DNA of 32,578 nt, taken from positions 1-32,578 of the forward strand of contig JALEWG010000217.1 in assembly GCA_022788065.1 (NCBI GenBank). Direction: 5' to 3'. Positions 1-7,881 of the stretch are shown piece after piece (position 1 is the stretch's first letter; each line of letters opens with the position of its first letter). Under the pieces are notes generated by a model. That model ran no database searches, was not told the origin of the DNA, and saw nothing but the letters and a program-made list of their open reading frames with translations. The DNA comes from Lachnospiraceae bacterium. Lineage in GTDB: Bacteria > Bacillota > Clostridia > Lachnospirales > Lachnospiraceae. The translations under genes were made by a program, and so were the position numbers.

Positions 1-24
1 TTTTCCTGCAATGATCTGAACCAT
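1..24 (-). CDS. 5' end of a truncated gene, possible P-loop protein
   Basis: The first eight codons of a gene that leaves the window read MVQIIAGK. A strong AAGGAGGAG ribosome site sits just upstream (about 31-39), and a good sigma-A promoter lies at 83-111, so this is a genuine start. The hydrophobic strand followed by G-K would fit the beginning of a P-loop (Walker A) protein, but eight residues cannot prove a family. It follows the carboxypeptidase gene and has its own promoter, so it probably belongs to a separate transcription unit. Confidence 0.6.
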
Positions 25-56
25 AATGATCTCCTCCTTGAATTTATATAATTTGT

Positions 57-76
57 ATATAAAATCATTTTTATAT
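57..76. repeat. Perfect AT-rich inverted repeat at a transcription start
   Basis: ATATAAAA (57-64) and TTTTATAT (69-76) are perfect inverted arms around a 4-base centre. The repeat begins about 7 bases downstream of the -10 box at 83-88, so it covers the predicted transcription start. It could be an operator or a short 5' hairpin. AT-rich chance palindromes are common, so the role is inferred. Confidence 0.45.
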
Positions 77-82
77 GTTTTG

Positions 83-111
83 ATTATAGACTATTTGCTG
101 AAAAATTGCAA
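83..111 (-). promoter_or_regulatory. Sigma-A promoter of the left-edge gene
   Basis: On the minus strand a TTGCAA -35 box (106-111) is followed by exactly 17 bases and a consensus TATAAT -10 box (83-88). It sits just after the stop of the carboxypeptidase gene at 115 and upstream of the ribosome site and ATG at 24. Confidence 0.75.
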
Positions 112-114
112 CGA

Positions 115-1086
115 TTATTTGTCAATTTTAGAAATTATCTCCGTCATATCCCGATACAGCGCATCTCTGCTGTCCGCCTTCATAATTACGGAGGCAAATT
201 CCCGTCCGTCATCGGTCCGGCTGCCCATGATCAGGCAGTAACCGGCTGCCTTCGTCGTTCCTGTCTTTCCGCCAAAAACCATCAGTCCGTCCGGAGTTTC
301 CGTCTTTCCGTTCATGTAATAGTTGCTCACACCCCAGGTCGAACTCTTCGGATTTCCGTTTCCATCCGAATAAAGTGCCGTGTGTGCCAGCGTACCGATC
401 ACCGTGCGGAACATATCGTACTTCAGTGCTTCATGGAAGATCAGGTACAGATCGTACGCCGTTGTATAATGGTCCGGCTCCGTGAGCCCATTGGCGTTCG
501 CAAAGTGCGTGGCCGTGGCGCCGATGGAAGCGGCCTCCTCGTTCATCATGGCAACGAAGTTTTCAATGGAGCCTCCGATATGAACGGCGATCGCGTTGGC
601 CGCGTCATTTCCGGACGGTATCATAAGACCGTAAAGAAGATCTTCCAGACTGATCCTGTCTCCCGGTTTTACACCGGCCATGGAGGACCCGGCCTCCGTG
701 ATGACGGCGTCGTCAGTCACAGTGACAAGATCCGAAAGCTCCCCGTACTTTAAGGCAAGGATCGCAGTCATGATCTTAGTGGTACTGGCCGGATTCATCC
801 GCGCAAATACATTCTCTTCCAGCAGCGCGGTACCGCCGCTTAAATCGAATACTCCGGCAGCCTCAGCCGTGAGACCGGTATCTGTATTGTTGATTCCAGA
901 TGCCACACAGAGGTTTTCGGCAAATCCCGGATAATATACCCCGGTTTCCCCGCCGGAAAAGGCTTCCAGACGTTCTCCAAAGGAATAGGGTTGCTCCACG
1001 GCTGTTTTCTTACCACAGCCCGCAAGGCAGAGGGCGGCTGCGAGAAAGCAAAACAGCGCGTGTTTTATTTGTACATTTCCCGCCAT
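115..1086 (-). CDS. D-alanyl-D-alanine carboxypeptidase, lipoprotein (peptidase S11)
   Basis: This penicillin-binding D,D-carboxypeptidase trims the terminal D-Ala from peptidoglycan pentapeptides outside the membrane. All three serine-PBP motifs are visible in the 323 residues: STTK at 101-104 (nucleophile S101), SGN at 158-160 and KTG at 274-276. The N-terminus is a lipoprotein signal with lipobox LAGC, giving lipidated Cys24. There is no long C-terminal domain or amphipathic anchor of the PBP5 type, so the lipid is probably the membrane anchor. The ATG at 1086 overlaps the end of mgsA by 22 bases and has GGAG seven bases upstream. It is the last gene of the cell-shape cluster, and no clear terminator separates it from the next promoter. 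Confidence 0.93.
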   Translation of the reverse strand: MAGNVQIKHALFCFLAAALCLAGCGKKTAVEQPYSFGERLEAFSGGETGVYYPGFAENLCVASGINNTDTGLTAEAAGVFDLSGGTALLEENVFARMNPASTTKIMTAILALKYGELSDLVTVTDDAVITEAGSSMAGVKPGDRISLEDLLYGLMIPSGNDAANAIAVHIGGSIENFVAMMNEEAASIGATATHFANANGLTEPDHYTTAYDLYLIFHEALKYDMFRTVIGTLAHTALYSDGNGNPKSSTWGVSNYYMNGKTETPDGLMVFGGKTGTTKAAGYCLIMGSRTDDGREFASVIMKADSRDALYRDMTEIISKIDK

Positions 1087-1460
1087 TCCAGATCTCCGCG
1101 GTCCAGCGCCTTGATTAACAGTTCCGCCGTAGCCAGATTGGTTGCAAGGGGAACATTATGAATATCACAGAGCTTCACTGCCTTATTGACATCCGGCTCA
1201 TGGGACTTGGGTGACAGCGGATCACGCAGGAAAATTACCAGATCGATATCGTTGTTTTCTATCTGCGCGCCCATCTGCTGTTCTCCGCCCAGGTGACCGG
1301 GAAGGAACTTGTGAATATTCAGATTCGTAACTTCTTCGATCAGTTTACCTGTGGTGCCTGTTGCGTATAAGTTATGCTTGCAGAGGATCGGCTTATAGGC
1401 AATACAAAAATTCTGCATAAGTTTTTTCTTGGAGTCATGTGCGATCAGTCCAACATTCAT
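1065..1460 (-). CDS. mgsA: Methylglyoxal synthase
   Basis: MgsA converts dihydroxyacetone phosphate to methylglyoxal and phosphate, a cytoplasmic bypass of lower glycolysis used under phosphate limitation. The 131-residue protein has the family pattern: AHD near residues 7-9, TGTTG at 34-38, FLRDPL around D80 and HEPD ending at D90. The motif that reads GGDQQ in the E. coli and B. subtilis enzymes reads GGEQQ here (E60), replacing the residue equivalent to catalytic Asp71 of E. coli. The preceding loop reads LPGH rather than the usual SGP. The gene follows rodA by 12 bases, and mgsA at the end of this cluster is usual in clostridia. The family call is secure, but activity is less certain because of E60. 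Confidence 0.93.
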   Translation of the reverse strand: MNVGLIAHDSKKKLMQNFCIAYKPILCKHNLYATGTTGKLIEEVTNLNIHKFLPGHLGGEQQMGAQIENNDIDLVIFLRDPLSPKSHEPDVNKAVKLCDIHNVPLATNLATAELLIKALDRGDLEWREMYK

Positions 1461-1472
1461 AGTATTTTCCTC

Positions 1473-2603
1473 CTAAAATTCCAGTTTTGCTTGCTGGAGA
1501 CTGACATTCAGCAGAATGCCCACTCCTATATACAGACTTACCAGAGAACTTACGCCGTAACTGATAAACGGCAGGGGGAGTCCGGTATTGGGGAACACTC
1601 CCGTCGCCACCGCGATATTGGTGAACGTCTGGAATCCGACCAGAGCCGCCATTCCGGTGCATAACAGCTTTCCCGAAAGATCCCTCGCTTTTGCTCCTGT
1701 CCTCAGACACTCATAAACAAAAATAAGGAACAGCAGCAAAACAATCATACAACCTAAAAATCCAAGTTCTTCCCCTATGACGGAAAAAATAAAATCCGTA
1801 TGTTCTTCCGATAAGAAATTTCCATTTTTAACAGAGATGGCCGTATCGTTGAATAGGCCTTTTCCATACAGCTGACCGGAGCCGATGGCCATCTTCGAGT
1901 TGTCCTGCTGAAGATTCAGATCCGCGTATTTCGATGGATTGACAAATGCGAGGATCCGTTTCACCTGATACGGTTCTAGAAACGGCAGCAGATTCATCTG
2001 CGCCAGGAAGATCACCAGACTCAGTGCGGGAATCATAACTGCCAGAGCGCCCAGAATCCATTTATAGCTGATTCCGGCAATAAAAATGAGGCATACGATC
2101 ACTACCATGATCACAATACTGGTGGAAAGATCCGGCTGGTCCAGGATCAGGAACAGCGGAACAGCGGCAAAAAGCCCCATGGTAATGATCGTAATCGGCT
2201 GATTGATCCTCTCCTGATTTTTCTGAAGGAACCAGGAAAAGAAAAGGATCAGGCCGATCTTTACAAATTCAGACGGCTGGAACCTACCGATCACAGGAAG
2301 CGTGATCCAGCGTCTGGAGCCGGCACCGGCTCCTCCTAACTGTCCCGCTAAGATGACAGCCAGAAGGATTGCGATGCAGGCCACGTATATGGCTCCGGAA
2401 AACCGGAGAACCTGACGATAACTGATCAGTGACAAAACCACCGCGATCATCAGCCCGCCGAACAGGCCGATCAGCTGGCGGTTCAGATAATATCTGTCTC
2501 CGGAAACGGCACTGTTGATCACCAAAAGTCCGATCACATTGAGCGCCAGAGCGGAAAACAGAAGACGAAAATTATAGTTTCTGAAATTGTACTCGGAAAG
2601 CAT
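1473..2603 (-). CDS. rodA: RodA/FtsW-family peptidoglycan glycosyltransferase (SEDS)
   Basis: This multi-spanning SEDS protein polymerises lipid II into glycan strands and works with a class B PBP. Here the partner is presumably the PBP2 encoded four genes earlier in the same cluster. About 376 residues contain many hydrophobic helices, and the C-terminal region carries the SEDS signature (TGVFPNTGLPLPFISYG). The ATG at 2603 overlaps the minE stop by one base (TAATG) with AAGGAG 11 bases upstream. An upstream TTG at 2612 would sit only two bases from that ribosome site, so ATG is preferred. Its position beside mreCD and mrdA supports RodA over FtsW or SpoVE. Confidence 0.92.
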   Translation of the reverse strand: MLSEYNFRNYNFRLLFSALALNVIGLLVINSAVSGDRYYLNRQLIGLFGGLMIAVVLSLISYRQVLRFSGAIYVACIAILLAVILAGQLGGAGAGSRRWITLPVIGRFQPSEFVKIGLILFFSWFLQKNQERINQPITIITMGLFAAVPLFLILDQPDLSTSIVIMVVIVCLIFIAGISYKWILGALAVMIPALSLVIFLAQMNLLPFLEPYQVKRILAFVNPSKYADLNLQQDNSKMAIGSGQLYGKGLFNDTAISVKNGNFLSEEHTDFIFSVIGEELGFLGCMIVLLLFLIFVYECLRTGAKARDLSGKLLCTGMAALVGFQTFTNIAVATGVFPNTGLPLPFISYGVSSLVSLYIGVGILLNVSLQQAKLEF

Positions 2604-2887
2604 TACTGGCAAGTCTCCTTCGTAAGCATGACACGAACCGGCATGCTTACATAAAGCACCGGAAGACGTTCGGATGCCTCCCTGTCCTCCATCTGAGTGA
2701 TCCTGATCTCAAGCCCGTTCGTGTCGATCTCCATGTATTTTGAAATGGCCTTTATCATGTCGTCTTTGATCATTTCCAGAATCTCCGGGGTGCAGCCGGC
2801 CCGGTCGGCAATCAGGACAAACTGAAGACGCTTTTTTGCTATGGTACCGGAATTCTTTTTTGTCAGGATTTCAAGCAGGTTGACCAA
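2603..2887 (-). CDS. minE: Cell division topological specificity factor MinE
   Basis: MinE stimulates MinD ATPase and displaces MinC, restricting the division inhibitor to places away from mid-cell. The 94-residue protein has the expected order: an N-terminal membrane-targeting stretch (NLLEIL), the anti-MinCD helix region around AKKRLQFVLIADR, and a C-terminal dimer domain containing EIRITQMEDRE. The start is a TTG placed directly after the minD TAG stop. An AGAGGG sequence inside the end of minD is about eight bases upstream. No ATG lies near the conserved N-terminus, so TTG is the most credible start. Tight coupling to minD should keep the two proteins in proportion. Confidence 0.93.
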   Translation of the reverse strand: MVNLLEILTKKNSGTIAKKRLQFVLIADRAGCTPEILEMIKDDMIKAISKYMEIDTNGLEIRITQMEDREASERLPVLYVSMPVRVMLTKETCQ

Positions 2888-3682
2888 CTACTGAGCCCTC
2901 TTTAAAAGCCCTGTGAATCGTGCGAACAGTCCGCGGCTTTTCTCAAGCTCCATGAGAGGCACTTCCTGACCGAGTACTCTCTTGCATATATTGAGATACG
3001 CCTGTCCCGCGAAGGAATTCATTCCCACTAACGGTTCTCCCTGGTTGGTGGAAATCACGATCTCCTCATCATCCGGAATTGCTCCGAGAATGGGGATCCC
3101 GAGAATATCTGTCACATCTTCGATGGACATCATATCCCCGCGGCGGACCATATCCATACGGATCCGATTGACGATCAGCTCCGTTTTTGAGATCTCGCTT
3201 GCCTCCAGAAGCCCGATGATCCGATCCGCATCGCGGATCGCGGAGACTTCCGGCGTGGTCACCACAAACGCACGGTCAGCGCCTGCGATGGCGTTCTTGA
3301 AGCCCTGCTCGATTCCGGCCGGGCAGTCTAAAAGAACGTAATCAAACTCTTCCCTAAGATCGTCCACCAGCTTCATCATCTGGCCCGGAGACACGGAAGA
3401 CTTGTCCCTGGTCTGTGCGGACGGCAGTAAAAACAGGTTCGGATATCTTTTGTCTTTTATAAGGGCTTGCTTCATACGACAATTCCCCTCCACCACATCC
3501 ACAAGATTGTAGACGATGCGGTTTTCCAGTCCCATTACCACGTCGAGATTCCTGAGTCCTATGTCTGTATCGATCAGAACGACTTTCTCTCCCAGCATGG
3601 CAAGACCGGTTCCGACATTCGCAGAGGTCGTCGTCTTGCCTACACCCCCTTTACCGGATGTAACAACAATGACTTCACTCAT
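2888..3682 (-). CDS. minD: Septum site-determining ATPase MinD
   Basis: MinD is a membrane-associated ParA-like ATPase that recruits MinC and is regulated by MinE. The 264 residues begin with the deviant Walker A motif KGGVGKTT (about 11-18), followed by LIDTDIGLRNLD and LLDCPAGIEQG. The C-terminus ends in a basic amphipathic helix (GLFARFTGLLKRA), the membrane-targeting sequence of the family. The ATG has AGGAGG eight bases upstream. A 108-base gap with a possible promoter and a hairpin separates it from minC, so minDE may be partly expressed independently of the upstream operon. Confidence 0.96.
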   Translation of the reverse strand: MSEVIVVTSGKGGVGKTTTSANVGTGLAMLGEKVVLIDTDIGLRNLDVVMGLENRIVYNLVDVVEGNCRMKQALIKDKRYPNLFLLPSAQTRDKSSVSPGQMMKLVDDLREEFDYVLLDCPAGIEQGFKNAIAGADRAFVVTTPEVSAIRDADRIIGLLEASEISKTELIVNRIRMDMVRRGDMMSIEDVTDILGIPILGAIPDDEEIVISTNQGEPLVGMNSFAGQAYLNICKRVLGQEVPLMELEKSRGLFARFTGLLKRAQ

Positions 3683-3725
3683 AAGAATATCCTCCTGTAT
3701 TCAGTTGTTTTCGCGTTTTCACGCA

Positions 3726-3747
3726 GGACCTCCGTTTTTTGGAGTCC
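3726..3747 (-). ncRNA. Hairpin at the 5' end of the minD leader
   Basis: In the minus-strand RNA, GGACTCC and GGAGGTCC pair around an A-rich 7-base loop with one bulged G. There is no following U-run, so it is not a classical terminator for minC. It lies only a few bases downstream of the start predicted from the promoter at 3759-3787 and could protect the 5' end of a minDE transcript. Confidence 0.4.
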
Positions 3748-3758
3748 CTATCGGTACT

Positions 3759-3787
3759 ATTTTACATGAAAAAGTGAAAATTTTCCA
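3759..3787 (-). promoter_or_regulatory. Possible internal promoter for minDE
   Basis: A TAAAAT -10-like box (3759-3764) lies 17 bases from TGGAAA (3782-3787), which matches the -35 consensus at four of six positions. It falls in the minC-minD gap. The match is moderate and the region is AT-rich, so this is tentative. Confidence 0.35.
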
Positions 3788-3790
3788 GTA

Positions 3791-4456
3791 TTAAATGAAA
3801 TTTAATGAACTGAAAAAGTTCTTTTTTATCGGTTCCGAGCAGATACGGCCGTTTTCGACGAGAATCATCATTGGTCCGCGGCCTAAAAGTTTTCCTTTCT
3901 CTGCCTTCTGGAAATTCAGATCGGAAATCTTCACCTGACTGGGCGCCATTTCAAATGCCACAATGACCGCGTTCAGATTTCCTGCCGCACCGGCGCTCAC
4001 GCTGCCTTTAAGAGTACCCAGAACAATGACATTGCCCCGGGCAGTTACCTTTGCGCCCTTTTCCACATCTCCGATGATCACAATGCTGGCCTCAGACTCC
4101 AGCAGATCACCGTTTCTTAAGTTTCCCTTGTAAAACTGCCCGGTGCAGGATGAGAGCTCCATCAGCTTTTCATTGAGCGCTTTTTCACACCGCTCAATGC
4201 GCTCTGCATCCTTATCGATCAGGCAAAGAATCTCAATCCCGGAATTTTCTGTAATGGTATTGACGATCTGAAACTCTTCTTCTGCCGTAAGCGGTTTTCC
4301 TTCCAGAGTAAGCGTCATCTGCGCCGCACCCCAGAATTTTGCCGTTTCCCTGAATTTGGCCTTCACGGCCTCAAGAAGTTCTTCAAAGGAAAGCTCCGGG
4401 TCCAGATAAACGGACATACCGGCCTTATTCCCTTTTATTATAACCGCATTTCGCAT
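3791..4456 (-). CDS. minC: Septum site-determining protein MinC
   Basis: MinC is the division inhibitor that blocks FtsZ ring assembly when bound to MinD. The 221-residue protein has a variable N-terminal FtsZ-inhibiting domain (about 1-100). The C-terminal beta-helix domain is recognisable from the ladder containing GDVEKGAKVTARGNVIVLG and GSVSAGAAGN, which binds MinD. The ATG at 4456 was chosen because it starts at the conserved MRNAVIIKG and follows a GGGGGG ribosome site. Extending to 4507 would add 17 unconserved residues overlapping mrdA. The start lies 22 bases after the mrdA stop. Confidence 0.9.
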   Translation of the reverse strand: MRNAVIIKGNKAGMSVYLDPELSFEELLEAVKAKFRETAKFWGAAQMTLTLEGKPLTAEEEFQIVNTITENSGIEILCLIDKDAERIERCEKALNEKLMELSSCTGQFYKGNLRNGDLLESEASIVIIGDVEKGAKVTARGNVIVLGTLKGSVSAGAAGNLNAVIVAFEMAPSQVKISDLNFQKAEKGKLLGRGPMMILVENGRICSEPIKKNFFSSLNFI

Positions 4457-4478
4457 GAAAAAGCCCCCCTTTTGCCGT

Positions 4479-7358
4479 TTAATCTCCGATCTCAACGCCG
4501 GATACATTCAGTGCACTGTTATTGAGAATGTAATCCAGGTCTGTGTATCCGTAATAATACCGGTAAATATTCTTCGCAGCAGTGGCTGCGTTGGAGGACG
4601 AATATCCGTACGGAATATTGACCGTCACTGCGATCTCCGGATCGTCATACGGCGCAAAGGACACGAACTGTGCGTGATTGACCTTATGGCCGTTTTTTAC
4701 TTCCTCAGCCGTACCCGTCTTGCCGGCGATTTTTACTTCCAGATCACTGAAGATCTTTTTGGCTGAACCGTCGGAAATCACCTTCCTCATACCGCTGTGG
4801 ACCACATCCCATGTGGAATCCGCGATATCGATGGTGGAGCGCACCTCCGGAGTAAAGTCTTCCAGAAGATTCCCCTGGGAATCCGTCATTTTATCCAGCA
4901 GACTCAGCCGGAATACCGTTCCCCGGTTTGCCATGGCTGTGACGTAGCGGGCAAGCTGAACATTGGAGTAGGAGTTTTTGCCCTGTCCGATGGAGGAAGC
5001 CTCCGGCTTCTCTGTCGTCATCTGCGGAGCTTTCTCGGAAATCTCGATACCGGAGGTCTCGTCAAGCCCGAACATGGCCGCGTATTTCCGTATGGTCTCA
5101 ATGCCCTGATCCGGCGAATAGCTGCCGTCTGAAGCGATGGAAAACCGGTGTCCCATCTCCGAAAAGAACACATTGCAGGAGTTCATGATGCCGTGTTCCA
5201 CATCAAGCGGTCCGTGCATACTCGGATAGATCCAGCATTTCAAATGCGGGGTGATCTCCTCGTACTGTCCCGTACAGTTGACGGTGTCGCTCAGTCCGAT
5301 CACGCCCTCCTCCAGCGCCGCCACGGCGATGATAGGCTTAAATGTGGATCCGGGCGCCTTCTGGGCCTGTGTCGCGTTGTTGAACAGCGGAAGGGACAGA
5401 TCATGATTCAGCTTATTATAGTACTCCGCATCCACGGTACCGGAGAATTTGTTGTTGTCATAGCTGGGATATGTCACCAGCGCCAGGACCTCACCGCTGT
5501 TTACGTCGGTGATCACGCAGCTTGCCGAACACGGATCAAGTGCAAGCTGGGCCGGAGTGATCTCAATATCCGATATTTTCTGGCGGATGAACTGGAACGC
5601 ATATTCCTCTCCGCCTGCCTCCAGAAGGCGGACTTCCGACTCGTCGTACGCCAGAATATTCTGCGAGTACAGCGCAAGACAGAGCTCTTTCCCGGTCACA
5701 ATTCCGTCATTGATCAGATACCGGTAGATTTTTTTTGCAAACGCATTATCCTTCATGAGATCTTCCATGATATAGTCCACGACCACCTGATAGATATGGT
5801 CCGCATCGGAATATCTGGACTCAATGGAAAGCTTTGTGGTGTCGATCCAGCTTTCGGCAATTCCGGCATAGAGATAATCCCTCAGACTGATCGTATCTTC
5901 CTTCCATGCAAGGTACGCATTCGAATTCTGATCGATCTTTGAGGACTGGATAATGCCATCATTTACCAGGAACGTGTAGATATACTGCATATAGGCATAC
6001 ATATCCTCCGGCAGATCACAAACCATTAAGGCATTTTCATTCATCATTTCCGATCGGATATCCGCAAGCACCCGGTCTCTGGAGCTGCTGTATTTCGAGT
6101 AGATCGTTTTCTCGACCTGGGAAGCCTCCACCGCGGAGAACGCGTTCATATCCAGGACATTATTATTGATCAGCTGGTAATAGACATCCTTAACGGGAAT
6201 CGGAATGTTCGAAGCCTTTTTGTAGTCGTTTTCATCCAGATTCCGGTTGACCATTTTACTGGTGATCACGCCGGCCAGCTGCTGTTCCAGAATGTGATAA
6301 ATACCGATCTGAAGATCCCGGTCGATGGTGAGATAGATATCATGTCCAGCCTCCGGCTCCGTTCGGTCCACCACCTCCAGGATCCGCCCCTGGCTGTCCA
6401 CATACATGGTCTGAGATCCCTTTTTCCCCCGAAGCTCCGTCTCCATGGAGGATTCGATCCCTGTCTTTCCCACCAGATCCGTAAGCTCGTAATCGGGATT
6501 CGTCTCCTTTAACTTTACCAGCTCTTCGTCCCAGACTTTACCGATATACCCGATGATAGGCGCAAAGTAAATACTGTCATGGTAAACGCGGATCGTGGAT
6601 TTCTCTATGGTAACACCTTTTAATTCGGCCGAGTTTTCCAGTATGTCCGTCATGGTCTCCTCGCTGACGTTGGAGGCCACCGTCGTGGATTCATATTTTC
6701 TGTATGCGGTAAATCCCATGGTATAGCGGATATTGATGATGGCAAGCGCCTCCTCATCCGTAAGTTCAACAGGATTCCCGTTTTCATCCTTCAGCACGTC
6801 CAGCCCGTAATACTTCTTTTTCGCCTCAAACATTTCGCGCGGTGTGATGTCAGACGGCGTGCTGCCGTCCGGCTTATCCAGTTCAGAGCTGGATTTAAGA
6901 CCGTAATAATCGCTTATGAAGCGTTTCCTAGCGGTTTCACTGACCGTCGTGAACACCATGGCGCCGGACGAGTCAAATCCGATGGAAAACTCTCCCTCCA
7001 CCTTTTCGCCGTGACGGTTTAAGATCCGCACAAGACCAAGCAGCATTCGGTTCTTATCGTTGGACTTCGGATAATCCCCTTTATCCTGAATCGTCACATT
7101 GTAGGAAAGCTCATTGTCGGCCAGCACGTTTCCGTTACGGTCGTAGATGTTTCCGCGGGTGCTCTCAAGCTTTATGACCTTCTCCGTCTTGGCCATGTAG
7201 TTTTCCTGATAATCCGCACCGTTGATAATCTGAAGGTCAAACAGACGGACCGCCAGAATCCCGAACAGAAACGTAAAGAAAACGCCCAGAATAAACAATC
7301 TGGAGGCCAGAAGCTTTTTCACAGATTCTTTCAGTATTTCCACTAAGTCGCTATACAA
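4479..7358 (-). CDS. mrdA: Penicillin-binding protein 2, elongasome transpeptidase with large insertion
   Basis: This class B PBP is the D,D-transpeptidase that cross-links new glycan during cell elongation, partnering RodA and MreC/MreD. It has an N-terminal membrane helix (about 17-42), a pedestal dimerisation domain with ESTRGNIYDRNG (65-76), and a transpeptidase domain. The catalytic motifs are STFK (671-674), SCN (727-729) and KTG (880-882). At 959 residues it is much longer than typical PBP2 proteins (roughly 600-700). The excess is a helical insertion at about 365-602, between TIDRDLQ and the strand ASCVITDVNSGEVLAL, containing three copies of a YxxLINDGI-like unit. The start is a TTG overlapping the mreD stop by eight bases, with GGAGAG nine bases upstream; no early ATG exists. 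Confidence 0.94.
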   Translation of the reverse strand: MYSDLVEILKESVKKLLASRLFILGVFFTFLFGILAVRLFDLQIINGADYQENYMAKTEKVIKLESTRGNIYDRNGNVLADNELSYNVTIQDKGDYPKSNDKNRMLLGLVRILNRHGEKVEGEFSIGFDSSGAMVFTTVSETARKRFISDYYGLKSSSELDKPDGSTPSDITPREMFEAKKKYYGLDVLKDENGNPVELTDEEALAIINIRYTMGFTAYRKYESTTVASNVSEETMTDILENSAELKGVTIEKSTIRVYHDSIYFAPIIGYIGKVWDEELVKLKETNPDYELTDLVGKTGIESSMETELRGKKGSQTMYVDSQGRILEVVDRTEPEAGHDIYLTIDRDLQIGIYHILEQQLAGVITSKMVNRNLDENDYKKASNIPIPVKDVYYQLINNNVLDMNAFSAVEASQVEKTIYSKYSSSRDRVLADIRSEMMNENALMVCDLPEDMYAYMQYIYTFLVNDGIIQSSKIDQNSNAYLAWKEDTISLRDYLYAGIAESWIDTTKLSIESRYSDADHIYQVVVDYIMEDLMKDNAFAKKIYRYLINDGIVTGKELCLALYSQNILAYDESEVRLLEAGGEEYAFQFIRQKISDIEITPAQLALDPCSASCVITDVNSGEVLALVTYPSYDNNKFSGTVDAEYYNKLNHDLSLPLFNNATQAQKAPGSTFKPIIAVAALEEGVIGLSDTVNCTGQYEEITPHLKCWIYPSMHGPLDVEHGIMNSCNVFFSEMGHRFSIASDGSYSPDQGIETIRKYAAMFGLDETSGIEISEKAPQMTTEKPEASSIGQGKNSYSNVQLARYVTAMANRGTVFRLSLLDKMTDSQGNLLEDFTPEVRSTIDIADSTWDVVHSGMRKVISDGSAKKIFSDLEVKIAGKTGTAEEVKNGHKVNHAQFVSFAPYDDPEIAVTVNIPYGYSSSNAATAAKNIYRYYYGYTDLDYILNNSALNVSGVEIGD

Positions 7359-7881
7359 TCGTTGTGTCTCTCCTTTTCTCCATCTCTTCCAGCTTTCTGC
7401 TGATAAACAAAAACAGCCGGTAGACCACGAGTGTCGTCACTACTGTAAACACGGTTTCGGGAATAATGATATTCATAAGGTAGTACCCGAACCCGGTCCT
7501 TCCGCGTATCAGAAATGAGAATACATACAGATAAAAGTTGTATGCAAGTTCATTGAGTGCGCTGAGCACCAACGGCAGCGTAATATAGTCTTCATAATAA
7601 TACTTCGTACAGATCCCGTTGATATATCCCATCCAGATAAAAAAGAGTGTATGGAATCCCAGAGGTCCGCCGGAGGAGAGATCCATAAGGATCCCGGCCA
7701 CCAGCCCGTACCATATCCCGGAATTGCTTCCCCGGATAAATCCGAAGGAGAAGATCAGGATCAGCATCAGATTCGGATATACAGACAGAAACGGCATCAG
7801 AGGAAACACACACGTCTGCACCGTATATGCCAGGATGATCAAACACAAATTTATGATGATCTGTTTCAAACTGCTATTCAT
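7351..7881 (-). CDS. mreD: Rod shape-determining membrane protein MreD
   Basis: MreD is a small integral membrane component of the elongasome. The predicted 176-residue protein is almost entirely hydrophobic, with about five or six membrane helices and the pattern FPLMPFLSVYPNLMLIL near the N-terminus, typical of Firmicutes MreD. The ATG at 7881 overlaps the mreC stop by eight bases. A longer start at 7899 would add six residues but has its AAGG touching the start codon, so the shorter form is preferred with some doubt. The stop overlaps the TTG of mrdA, implying translational coupling. Confidence 0.87.
   Translation of the reverse strand: MNSSLKQIIINLCLIILAYTVQTCVFPLMPFLSVYPNLMLILIFSFGFIRGSNSGIWYGLVAGILMDLSSGGPLGFHTLFFIWMGYINGICTKYYYEDYITLPLVLSALNELAYNFYLYVFSFLIRGRTGFGYYLMNIIIPETVFTVVTTLVVYRLFLFISRKLEEMEKRRDTTIV

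Noticed and set aside
5148..5942. Plus-strand open frame of 264 codons opposite PBP2
   Set aside because: It is antisense to the PBP2 insertion and transpeptidase region, has no ribosome site or family features, and shows shadow-like composition.
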